Below are positions 9,289 through 16,624 of a stretch of DNA of 64,000 nt, piece after piece. The notes below the pieces were generated by a model, which was not told the DNA's origin, did no database searches, and was given only the letters and a program-made list of their open reading frames with translations. The stretch is from NCBI RefSeq assembly GCF_024159265.1, contig NZ_JAMYWY010000001.1, forward strand, positions 4,898,001 through 4,962,000, given 5' to 3'. Numbering within the stretch: position 1 is the first letter of the stretch; every line of letters starts with the position of its first letter. This DNA comes from Paenibacillus sp. 1781tsa1 (GTDB lineage Bacteria > Bacillota > Bacilli > Paenibacillales > Paenibacillaceae). A program made the position numbers and the translations under genes.

Positions 9289-9320
9289 AAGTAATCCGAT
9301 ATCTGTCGGGTTGCTTTTTT
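9289..9320 (+). terminator. Terminator of the DUF2626 gene
   Basis: Stem AAGTAATCCGA / TCGGGTTGCTT with G-T pairs, followed by TTTTT, 17 nt after the stop codon. Confidence 0.8.
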
Positions 9321-9455
9321 GTTGTGTTCAGATTAAATGGTTGTTCATGGTGTTACGTAACCACTAAGGATAATTCACGTATTTGTTTCATATATTGTCT
9401 GGAAGACAACTAGCCTGTACGATTGTCATTAAAGAAGTGGAAAGGAGAATGATCG

Positions 9456-10535
9456 GTGAGACGTCATAACGGCATTGCCGCCTTTATATTATGCATCATC
9501 GTATTCCTGCAACTACCCTCAACCTATGCCTATGGAGAGCCTTCATCTGAGGATACACGTGAGATATTGCAAAAAAGTCTATCCATCGTCGAAATCGATC
9601 ATGAAATTGAACGTATCGCAGGCAGACAGAAGCAGCTGGCACAACAATACGAGACATTATCCGTCCAACTTCAAGAACAGGAAGAGCAGATACATATTCA
9701 GCAAGATCGGGCTGGAGCTGTAGTGAGGTCCTACTATACTGGTGAACGCGATAGTCTTCTCATGACGGTCCTGGGAGCTCGGTCATTCAAAGATCTGTTC
9801 GTACTGTATGATTATTACCAGATTATTATTGGACGGGATCAGGCTGTGCTGGACAAGTATCAGGACCGGTATCGCAACATGCAACAGACTTCCACTCAGA
9901 TTCGTCAGACTACAGCAGAATTAACCGAAATGAAGAGTAATCTTCAAAACCAGCGGGAACGTGTAGTCGCCTTGCAAAAAGAAGTAGATGCCCAAATAGC
10001 CACCAGCGGAGATGCGGCAGCGATTCAGAAACTGATGGATGAATTAACCCTCTATTGGGAGAATATCGGCATCTATGAGGTGAAACGATATTTCAAAGCA
10101 TTAGCATCTGCCATGCAGAACCTGCCTGATTTTATCCAAAAACAAAACGGAGGCATATCCACAACTGGAACAACGTATACGATCCGAATTGGCCAGGATG
10201 AGCTTAACGCATTTCTACGTTCCCAAAATCCCATCTTTGAAGACTTTGCCTTTCAGTTTAATCAGGATAAGATTATAGCTTCCGGTCAGCGGGATCAGTT
10301 GCAATTAAGCATTGAAGGACATTATACGGTAGAAAATGAACCTCAGAACTCCATTCGTTTTCATGTAGACAAACTAGTATTTAATCAGCTTGAATTGCCC
10401 GACACCACCCGCCGAATGCTGGAAAGAGAATTCGACCTTGGATTCTATCCACAGAAAATCCTGTCTTTCGTCAAAGCAACAGATGTTTCAACAAGTGAAG
10501 GCATACTGGAAGTTAAACTAGCTATATCATTTTAA
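9456..10535 (+). CDS. Secreted coiled-coil protein, CwlO/PcsB-like N-terminus without a peptidase
   Basis: A 359-residue exported protein. A signal peptide covers about residues 1-26 (cleavage probably after TYA). Residues 30-195 form a two-part coiled coil interrupted by SYYTGERDSLLMTVLGARSF, which resembles the hinge of CwlO/PcsB coiled-coil domains that FtsEX controls. Instead of an NlpC/P60 or CHAP hydrolase, residues 225-359 form a beta-rich domain beginning YTIRIGQDELNAFL, reminiscent of the DUF2140/DUF2993 lipid-binding-like families. GTG start with GGAGA 7 nt upstream; the hydrophobic signal core follows directly. It is alone on its strand. Its role in wall or membrane maintenance is inference. 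Confidence 0.6.
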   Translation: MRRHNGIAAFILCIIVFLQLPSTYAYGEPSSEDTREILQKSLSIVEIDHEIERIAGRQKQLAQQYETLSVQLQEQEEQIHIQQDRAGAVVRSYYTGERDSLLMTVLGARSFKDLFVLYDYYQIIIGRDQAVLDKYQDRYRNMQQTSTQIRQTTAELTEMKSNLQNQRERVVALQKEVDAQIATSGDAAAIQKLMDELTLYWENIGIYEVKRYFKALASAMQNLPDFIQKQNGGISTTGTTYTIRIGQDELNAFLRSQNPIFEDFAFQFNQDKIIASGQRDQLQLSIEGHYTVENEPQNSIRFHVDKLVFNQLELPDTTRRMLEREFDLGFYPQKILSFVKATDVSTSEGILEVKLAISF

Positions 10536-10541
10536 AGAGAT

Positions 10542-10624
10542 TGTTCCAAAAGTCTGCTTAAATTAAAAAGGATGCCTACTGGCATCCCTTGCATTAAAGT
10601 TAAAATCCAGACTTTTTTTGAACA
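10542..10624. terminator. Nested inverted repeat and bidirectional terminator between convergent genes
   Basis: An outer inverted repeat (TGTTCCAAAAGTCTG at 10542-10556 against CAGACTTTTTTTGAACA at 10608-10624) encloses an inner GC stem (GGATGCC / GGCATCC, 10570-10587) that has TTTTT after it on the minus strand. It lies between two converging genes and probably ends both transcripts. Confidence 0.7.
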
Positions 10625-10636
10625 GGAACTTAAGGG

Positions 10637-11908
10637 TTAGTTCGTCGTTCTAATACTATTTACGTATTGATTCGCTGTAATCTCTCCCTTTAAGAATTGT
10701 TGTACCTTTTTATGAAAACGAGTTATTAGAGCAAGACTTTCGGTCGTTGCAGCGGGGGCATCTTGGGTTGTTGAGAACCAGGAATGTCTCTTTGTCATTT
10801 CATAACGTCCAACAAGTTTCTCAGTCTCCAAATCCAGTTCCTGTTGCTTTGCAGGCAAACGGTTGACCTGCTGGTACCATTTTAGCTGTGACGAAGCAGA
10901 CGTCATCCCTTCAATCCATCTACTGGCCTCCTCTGCCTCAACCGAACCCGCAGTAATGACAAGGCTTCTGGAGCTTACAGTTTCCAAGGATTCAAAAGTA
11001 ATCCGCTCCAAAGAATCTTTATTAACTGTACTCGCTTGATCTGCACTTAATAATTGAGATAACAATGATACAACCATGGGTATGTTATTCTCTTCAGCAG
11101 TTGATGAGAACATCGGATAGGTAGACTGGGCCATTATATGAGGTTGAATGTGATTCATCAATTGAATCCCCTGCTGGAGATTCCCTGGTTGCGAATCTAA
11201 TTGCGTTTGATTAACTTCATCAGGTGCCATCCTCGGTTCCAAATGATTTAACCACGCATTTGTCCCGTACATATCATTGATGTTCATCGTAATTAAAGGG
11301 ATGCCTTCGGCAATGGCTTGTTGAGTAAGTTTGGCCCACTGATCTTTATTGTGAGGTAATGACTCCATTCCAGCTCTCTTCAGAAATGAAGATTGTGCAG
11401 CCAGAATATACGGATCAAAATCAAAAGGCATTCCCCATTGATAACCATTCCACTCTGTCATTCCCCGTAATCCAACTACCGTATCTCCAAGCGACTTCGA
11501 TAATGTTGTTCCGTTTAACGGATACAGGTACCCTTTTTGGGCATAGTATTGCACTTCCTCACTATCAAGCAGAACAACATCCCCGTTCTCTCCTAGTGAA
11601 AATTCAAGATCTAAAACACGCTTATATGTATCCGGCTTCTCATTCCGAAGATTAATCTCTACCAGCTGGGAAGCAGCAACTTCTTTGGCTATCTTTTGAA
11701 AGGCTTGGAACTCTTCATCCGACATGGCAACCACAATCTCCAGCGGAGATTGTGCATCTTCATTACGTGACGAAGTACCCGGAAAGGCATCCTTCTCCTG
11801 GTCCTGTTCCTGATTGAGCTGCGAACCTCTAAAGTCAAAACTCGGTGACAAGATCGTTAACGAAAGCAGCAATACCGCGAACAAAACAACCTGATGTTTA
11901 CGCTTCAT
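10637..11908 (-). CDS. Orphan extracellular solute-binding protein (family 1-like)
   Basis: A 423-residue protein resembling sugar ABC transporter binding proteins: PLEIVVAMSDEEFQAFQKIA at the start of the mature part, then VVLLDSEEVQYYAQKGYLYPL, and a GYQWGMPFDFDPYILAAQ segment. It has an N-terminal hydrophobic segment (residues 6-22) but no lipobox cysteine, so it may stay membrane anchored or be cleaved by signal peptidase I. No permease or ATPase genes lie nearby. An orphan binding protein could share a transporter elsewhere or act in sensing. The ligand is unknown. A terminator follows it. Confidence 0.75.
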   Translation of the reverse strand: MKRKHQVVLFAVLLLSLTILSPSFDFRGSQLNQEQDQEKDAFPGTSSRNEDAQSPLEIVVAMSDEEFQAFQKIAKEVAASQLVEINLRNEKPDTYKRVLDLEFSLGENGDVVLLDSEEVQYYAQKGYLYPLNGTTLSKSLGDTVVGLRGMTEWNGYQWGMPFDFDPYILAAQSSFLKRAGMESLPHNKDQWAKLTQQAIAEGIPLITMNINDMYGTNAWLNHLEPRMAPDEVNQTQLDSQPGNLQQGIQLMNHIQPHIMAQSTYPMFSSTAEENNIPMVVSLLSQLLSADQASTVNKDSLERITFESLETVSSRSLVITAGSVEAEEASRWIEGMTSASSQLKWYQQVNRLPAKQQELDLETEKLVGRYEMTKRHSWFSTTQDAPAATTESLALITRFHKKVQQFLKGEITANQYVNSIRTTN

Positions 11909-12065
11909 TAACTTCCCTCCTTGTTCACCTAGTTTTTTCCTGCAGCAATTATTGTAACAAATAAGTAGTACTCTTGTCCTACCCTGCCGAAAAACACTTT
12001 TTCGGATTTTTGCATAATACGAGCATATCGAGTTCTGTGCAAAAACGCTTTCTTATTTTTTCAGC

Positions 12066-12092
12066 AAAAAAGCCGGCTCTAAGAGCCGGCTT
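12066..12092 (-). terminator. Terminator of ylaK
   Basis: Perfect stem AGCCGGCTCT / AGAGCCGGCT (12071-12091) followed on the minus strand by TTTTTTGC, 40 nt after the ylaK stop. Confidence 0.9.
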
Positions 12093-12130
12093 CAATAACA
12101 ACATTTTCCGGGAAATAAATCCCCTGAATT

Positions 12131-13465
12131 TTACAATAAATCAGCCGCAAGCTGTGCCAGCTTGGACCGCTCTCCTTTTTCGAGCATGATGTGTCCGCTG
12201 ATTCCCTCTTGCTTGAACCGTTCCACGATATACGTCAGACCGTTACTGGCGGAATCAAGATAAGGATGGTCGATCTGTTCCGGGTCTCCCATCAAAATAA
12301 TTTTACTGCCTTCACCGACCCTGGATACAATGGTCTTCACTTCATGGCGGGACAGATTCTGAGCCTCATCAATAATGATAAACTGTCCAGGTATCGATCT
12401 TCCACGAATATACGTTAATGCCTCCACCTGAATACTGCCAAGCCCCATTAGAATTTTATCGATATCCCCGGCTTTTTTGGTGTCGAACAAAAACTCCAGA
12501 TTATCATAAATCGGCTGCATCCATGGACGAAGTTTTTCTTCCTTCTCACCAGGCAAGTAACCGATATCTTTCCCCATCGGAACGACAGGACGAGCAATCA
12601 ACAGTTTTTTATATTTATGATCATCCTCTACCTTAAGCAGACCTGCTGCAAGTGCCAGCAATGTTTTCCCTGTTCCAGCTTTACCGGTAATGGTAACAAG
12701 CGGGATGTCGTCATTCAAAAGCAGTTCCAGTGCCATGCGTTGTTGTGCGTTACGTGCGCTAATGCCCCAGACATTATCATTACTGAGGAAAAGCGGCTCC
12801 AGCTTTGTTCCCTCTGTATTCACTTTAAGTAAAGCCGATTTATTGGTTCCCATCTCATCCTTGAGAATGACGAATTCATTCGGATACAACGAATAAGACA
12901 ACTGTAACGGTTTGATTGGTAAAAAACGATATGTGTAAAACTCATCAATCACTGACGGATGAACTTTTAGGGCCGTATAACCTGGATATAACTCACTGAG
13001 TCCTGCCGTCCGATCTGATAAGTAATCCTGTGTGAACAGACCAAGTACATCCGCTTTGATACGCACAAGTACATCTTTACTGACAAGCACGACCTGACGC
13101 TCAACTACTTCCTTTTCATTTTCCTCAATCTGATAATTCAGTGCGACAGCCAAAATGCGATTATCGTTGGATACTTCACCAAACATTTCCTGAACTTTAA
13201 CGAAACTCCGATGATTCAGCTCTACTTTCAGGTTACCTCCATTAGCCAAAGGCACCCCACTGTGCAGGTGACCCAGCTCACGTAATCCATCCAACAGTCT
13301 GGATACATTACGGGCATTACGCCCAATTTCATCGGCATTTCTTTTTTTGGAGTCGATCTCCTCCAATACAACCGCGGGAATGATTACCTCATGTTCCTCA
13401 AAGGCAAATATGGCATTGGGGTCATGCAGAAGCACGTTGGTATCCAATACAAAAATCTTTTTCAT
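12131..13465 (-). CDS. ylaK: YlaK, PIN domain-PhoH ATPase fusion protein
   Basis: A 444-residue cytoplasmic protein. Residues 1-130 form a PIN nuclease-like domain (FVLDTNVLLHDP, then VVLEEIDSKK). The C-terminal half is a PhoH P-loop ATPase with Walker A GKAGTGKT, RPVVPMGKDIGYLPG and Walker B FIIIDEAQN. The PIN-PhoH combination suggests an ATP-driven RNA helicase-nuclease, as for PhoH2 proteins of other bacteria; the activity here is inferred. It is divergent from ylaJ, as expected for the yla cluster. A second, PIN-less PhoH is encoded at 47.1-48.1 kb. Confidence 0.93.
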   Translation of the reverse strand: MKKIFVLDTNVLLHDPNAIFAFEEHEVIIPAVVLEEIDSKKRNADEIGRNARNVSRLLDGLRELGHLHSGVPLANGGNLKVELNHRSFVKVQEMFGEVSNDNRILAVALNYQIEENEKEVVERQVVLVSKDVLVRIKADVLGLFTQDYLSDRTAGLSELYPGYTALKVHPSVIDEFYTYRFLPIKPLQLSYSLYPNEFVILKDEMGTNKSALLKVNTEGTKLEPLFLSNDNVWGISARNAQQRMALELLLNDDIPLVTITGKAGTGKTLLALAAGLLKVEDDHKYKKLLIARPVVPMGKDIGYLPGEKEEKLRPWMQPIYDNLEFLFDTKKAGDIDKILMGLGSIQVEALTYIRGRSIPGQFIIIDEAQNLSRHEVKTIVSRVGEGSKIILMGDPEQIDHPYLDSASNGLTYIVERFKQEGISGHIMLEKGERSKLAQLAADLL

Positions 13466-13617
13466 TCAATCCCCTCCAAAGCGGCGTCGTTAAAGGCATG
13501 GATAGTGTGATCTTTCAGCAGCGGCATGGACAATCATGATCCCATACATAAATGTATTCGACTAGGGCAAAATAATTGTCAACCATTCTGAAAAACTCCA
13601 AGAAAGGATGAACATTT

Positions 13618-14313
13618 ATGAAAATATGGGTTTGCACGCTGCTTCTGATCTTTATACTTACAGGTTGCAACAGTTCCACACGCAACGCTTCGCCTAATCA
13701 GGGTACACATGCGAAAGGTTACGGAGGAAATGTAACAACTCAGCAAGATCAAAGGAAAGGATCTCACATGCTCAATGCACAGGAAGATCGGATGAATCCT
13801 TCACGTTTGGACCGTCTTAATGAGAATACAGGTGAAGTCCACGATACCAACATTGCGGATGATGCAAAGAGTGGCCGGATGCCAAATGAAAAACGAATCA
13901 ATCACCTTAAAGCACTTGCCAAGCAAGTGGAGGGTGTTAAAGATGCGAACTGCGTTATACTCGGCAATACAGCCGTAGTTGGTATTGATGTTGATGGTGA
14001 ACTGGAACGTGCTCGGGTAGGTACCATTAAATACTCTGTTGCCGAAGCGCTTCGTAAAGACCCCGAAGGTGTAGATTCCATTGTTACTGCTGATGCCGAT
14101 GTCACTGAACGAATTAAAGAGATTGGTGAACATATTCGTCAAGGTCATCCCATATCCGGTTTTGCTTCAGAACTCGCTGACATGGTGGGACGAATTATCC
14201 CCCAACTCCCGAAAGACGTCAAAGTCCGTCAAAATCCGGATGAACACGTGAATCAAAAACAACAAATGCAGCAGCTGCATTCATCTGACAAAAGACAACA
14301 AAAAGCCCAGTGA
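13618..14313 (+). CDS. ylaJ: YhcN/YlaJ family sporulation lipoprotein
   Basis: A 231-residue lipoprotein with signal peptide and lipobox LTGC (cysteine 17). A low-complexity Asn/Gln/Lys linker to about residue 85 is followed by the YhcN/YlaJ domain: VEGVKDANCVILGNTAVVGI, LRKDPEGVDSIVTADAD and a C-terminal polar tail rich in Gln. Members are found in the inner membrane of forespores and spores and affect germination or outgrowth in Bacillus. Start ATG 13618 with AAGGA upstream. Its stop codon lies inside the terminator shared with the converging ylaL. Confidence 0.9.
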   Translation: MKIWVCTLLLIFILTGCNSSTRNASPNQGTHAKGYGGNVTTQQDQRKGSHMLNAQEDRMNPSRLDRLNENTGEVHDTNIADDAKSGRMPNEKRINHLKALAKQVEGVKDANCVILGNTAVVGIDVDGELERARVGTIKYSVAEALRKDPEGVDSIVTADADVTERIKEIGEHIRQGHPISGFASELADMVGRIIPQLPKDVKVRQNPDEHVNQKQQMQQLHSSDKRQQKAQ

Positions 14314-14332
14314 TCTCTCACTAGGCTTTTTT
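14302..14332. terminator. Bidirectional terminator overlapping both ylaJ and ylaL stop codons
   Basis: The stem AAAAGCCCAGTGA / TCACTAGGCTTTT covers the last codons of ylaJ (stop at 14311-14313) and of ylaL (stop at 14321-14323), and has a T-run on each strand. The two stops are only 7 nt apart. Confidence 0.88.
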
Positions 14333-14773
14333 CATGGCAGCAAAAACCTGCCCATCTAATTTTTCAGCAGCACGCTGATCATATATTTTGACATATTGAG
14401 GCACAGAGGACAGTTGAGCGCCGTAAAACAGAGCATTCCTCACCGCTTCAATTGTAATATCGAAACAGCACATATTAAATGGAACATCCTGCAGCGGATC
14501 TTGTCGTACCGCAGCACGTCCGTTCACTGCGTACACTGTCTCTTCTCCAAAGACAGTAACCGTAATGAGCGGATTAGTCATCATGTTATTCACTAAACGT
14601 GAACGATGATCAATTGCTACACGAAAAGTAGAAGCATTCTCCGCATAAATCCAGGAGATGGCTGTTGAAGTCGGACCTCCGGATTCTACATCCACTGTGC
14701 TCAGAAGCACAAAGGTCTCATTCTTGAATTGCTGTAAAAGAGATTCAGTTAATTGTGTGACGGCTTCGGACAT
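14321..14773 (-). CDS. ylaL: Pyridoxamine 5'-phosphate oxidase-like flavoprotein YlaL
   Basis: A 150-residue split-barrel flavin-binding protein: FVLLSTVDVESGGPTSTAIS strand pair, then FRVAIDHRSRLVNNMMTNPL and ITVTVFGEETVYAVNGRAAV. This is the pyridoxamine phosphate oxidase-like fold that binds FMN or related flavins. Gene order ylaJ-ylaK-ylaL matches B. subtilis, with ylaL converging on ylaJ. Whether it oxidises pyridoxamine phosphate is doubtful, since most short members of this group act on other substrates or are uncharacterised. Confidence 0.83.
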   Translation of the reverse strand: MSEAVTQLTESLLQQFKNETFVLLSTVDVESGGPTSTAISWIYAENASTFRVAIDHRSRLVNNMMTNPLITVTVFGEETVYAVNGRAAVRQDPLQDVPFNMCCFDITIEAVRNALFYGAQLSSVPQYVKIYDQRAAEKLDGQVFAAMKKA

Positions 14774-14871
14774 TCAACCAGCCCCCTAACCTTCTTTATG
14801 CAATTCTTGTACTTGGTTTATGTTATTATAGCATACCGATTAACGTGCTTCCAATCCCAAAAGAATGAAGG

Positions 14872-15933
14872 TTATTCGCCTGAAGGTGAAGCCGTTACTT
14901 TACCTGAAAGTGTATCTTGTAAAGCCTGCTTGGCATTGGCGAGTTCCGTCTCATTAATATACACATATGGACTTCTCCACTCTCCGGTAACCGGAGTATA
15001 ATGCACATCCGAAGTGGAAATGTTCCAATACGTCGAGATAAAGTTTTTCATTTGTTCCGATTCCACATCTGTCGTCATATTCTTGTCAACTGCACCAATC
15101 ACTTTGCTAATCTTCGTAATACCCCCAAGAGATTTCATTTGGTCCAACATGGAGTTCAGCACTTGGTTTTGACGTTTGTTACGATCAAAGTCATTGGATT
15201 CAGCGGTCTTCGGATTACAATTGGATTTGCGGTAACGAACAAAATCCAGTGCCGCTTTACCATCGAGATGTTGTGGGCCTGCGACCAAATTGATGTCTGT
15301 CCCATCGGCTGTATCTCTATAACACATATTTTTATCCACAGTCACATCCACGCCACCGACAGCATTGACAGCATCACGGAATGCCTGGAAATTCAGGACG
15401 GTTGTATAATTAATATCTACATCCAAATACTTGCCCATCATTTCTTTCATCTGATCCTCTGCATTTTTGCCAGTGGTTTTTTCCTGTGCTTTGAATTTCG
15501 GATAATAGGAATTCAGCTTGTTGGATTTGTACCCATCCAATTGAATACGCGTGTCTCGCGGCAAAGATACAATGGTTGCCGTCTTGGTCTCCGGATTCAA
15601 CGAAGCCACCATAACGACATCCGAGAGATATGTGCCCGTTTCAGGACGGTTATCTGTGCCTAATAACAGCATCGTGATCGGTTTGGTTGTGGCTGACATC
15701 CCGGGAGGTACCGGTTTATCGATGCCTGTATCCACGACTTGATTGTATACCCAGTACGTATATCCACCGCCTACCACAATGGCAATAACCAATAGACTTA
15801 AAAGGATTCTGCCAAAAGCATTCATTCTCTTTTTCTTCTTAGGCTGCTTGCCCTTGCCATTCTTCGATCCAGAAGCACCGGATTGCGTTGGTGCCTGTCT
15901 CCGTGGAGGCAGTCCGTTCGAATTTGAGTTCAT
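14872..15933 (-). CDS. LytR-CpsA-Psr (LCP) family wall polymer ligase
   Basis: Membrane-anchored enzyme that transfers undecaprenyl-linked polymers such as teichoic acids to peptidoglycan outside the cell. The 353 residues start with a Pro/Gly/Lys-rich cytoplasmic tail, a single membrane helix at about 41-63, and an extracellular LCP domain: LLLGTDNRPETGTYLSDVV, IVSLPRDTRI with the polyprenyl-phosphate-binding arginines, and LDFVRYRKSN. The C-terminal tail is short. It is a separate unit from ylaL (98-nt gap). The exact polymer cannot be told from sequence. Confidence 0.93.
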   Translation of the reverse strand: MNSNSNGLPPRRQAPTQSGASGSKNGKGKQPKKKKRMNAFGRILLSLLVIAIVVGGGYTYWVYNQVVDTGIDKPVPPGMSATTKPITMLLLGTDNRPETGTYLSDVVMVASLNPETKTATIVSLPRDTRIQLDGYKSNKLNSYYPKFKAQEKTTGKNAEDQMKEMMGKYLDVDINYTTVLNFQAFRDAVNAVGGVDVTVDKNMCYRDTADGTDINLVAGPQHLDGKAALDFVRYRKSNCNPKTAESNDFDRNKRQNQVLNSMLDQMKSLGGITKISKVIGAVDKNMTTDVESEQMKNFISTYWNISTSDVHYTPVTGEWRSPYVYINETELANAKQALQDTLSGKVTASPSGE

Positions 15934-15965
15934 ATCTTCAACACCTTTATCACATCTGTTTTTGT

Positions 15966-16002
15966 CTAAATAAAAGACAACCGCTTTCCCTAAGGAAAAC
16001 GG
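15966..16002 (-). terminator. Terminator of ylaH
   Basis: Stem CCGTTTTCC / GGAAAGCGG (15981-16002) followed on the minus strand by TTGTCTTTTATTT, 21 nt after the ylaH stop. Confidence 0.75.
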
Positions 16003-16023
16003 ATGGTCTGTACAAGACAGGAT

Positions 16024-16320
16024 TTATGAGTTTCGAGCGGCAGCTTCCGCTTTTTTCTTTTGACGGCCTTCGATAAAATAACGCACTCTCACTAACAACA
16101 TCAAACCAACCGCGACCAACAAACATTGAATGATGGGAAGCTTGTCGATCTGAAAAATAAGAAGCATGAATGTGCCCATCGCCATCAAAATATAGAGAAC
16201 GATTTCCTTACCAAGTGGCAATTTCTGACGTACCCGAAACACCTTGTTATATACGTAAGTAATCAATACAAAGATGACGATGTAGGCTACGATCGGGTGT
16301 GATGCGAACCATGCTTGCAT
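16024..16320 (-). CDS. ylaH: YlaH family membrane protein
   Basis: A 98-residue protein with three hydrophobic segments (about 8-26, 39-57 and 61-80) and a basic tail ending EGRQKKKAEAAARNS. It matches YlaH, which adjoins ylaG (typA) in B. subtilis as it does here. The function of the family is unknown. The gap to typA is filled by a palindromic repeat, so the two genes probably do not share a transcript efficiently. Confidence 0.85.
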   Translation of the reverse strand: MQAWFASHPIVAYIVIFVLITYVYNKVFRVRQKLPLGKEIVLYILMAMGTFMLLIFQIDKLPIIQCLLVAVGLMLLVRVRYFIEGRQKKKAEAAARNS

Positions 16321-16352
16321 GCACAGCCAGCTCCTTTCGTGTTCATGCTAGG

Positions 16353-16607
16353 ATATAAGTTAACTGGTTGATGGAGCACCACCAACAACATTAATTACAA
16401 AGCTCTCTATGTGACCGTTTCGGATTCGGATCGTTCTTTTGGTCGCTGTTATCCCCAGATTTTTTTGATCCATTTTTCAATGGTAAAATCCGGGGATAAA
16501 GGCGAACGCTTCGCTCCTACAGAATCGATTCCGTATCCTCCACTACTTTAGTGGGTTGTAATCAACGTCGATGGTGCATGTGTGTTTCATCAAATGCTAA
16601 CTTATAT
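16353..16607. repeat. Long palindromic intergenic element, copy 1
   Basis: A 255-bp non-coding element between ylaH and typA. Its ends are inverted copies of ATATAAGTTA / TAACTTATAT. The two arms match along their length: TTGATG, ATTACAA and CGGAnTCGAT recur in inverted order. The centre is a hairpin, TTATCCCC...CCGGGGATAA, enclosing a smaller stem CCATT / AATGG. The 80-bp core (16443-16522) is nearly identical to the core at 43724-43803. No protein is encoded. It is transposase-free and resembles a MITE or REP-type element. Confidence 0.85.
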
Positions 16608-16624
16608 AAATTATTTTGTTGTTA

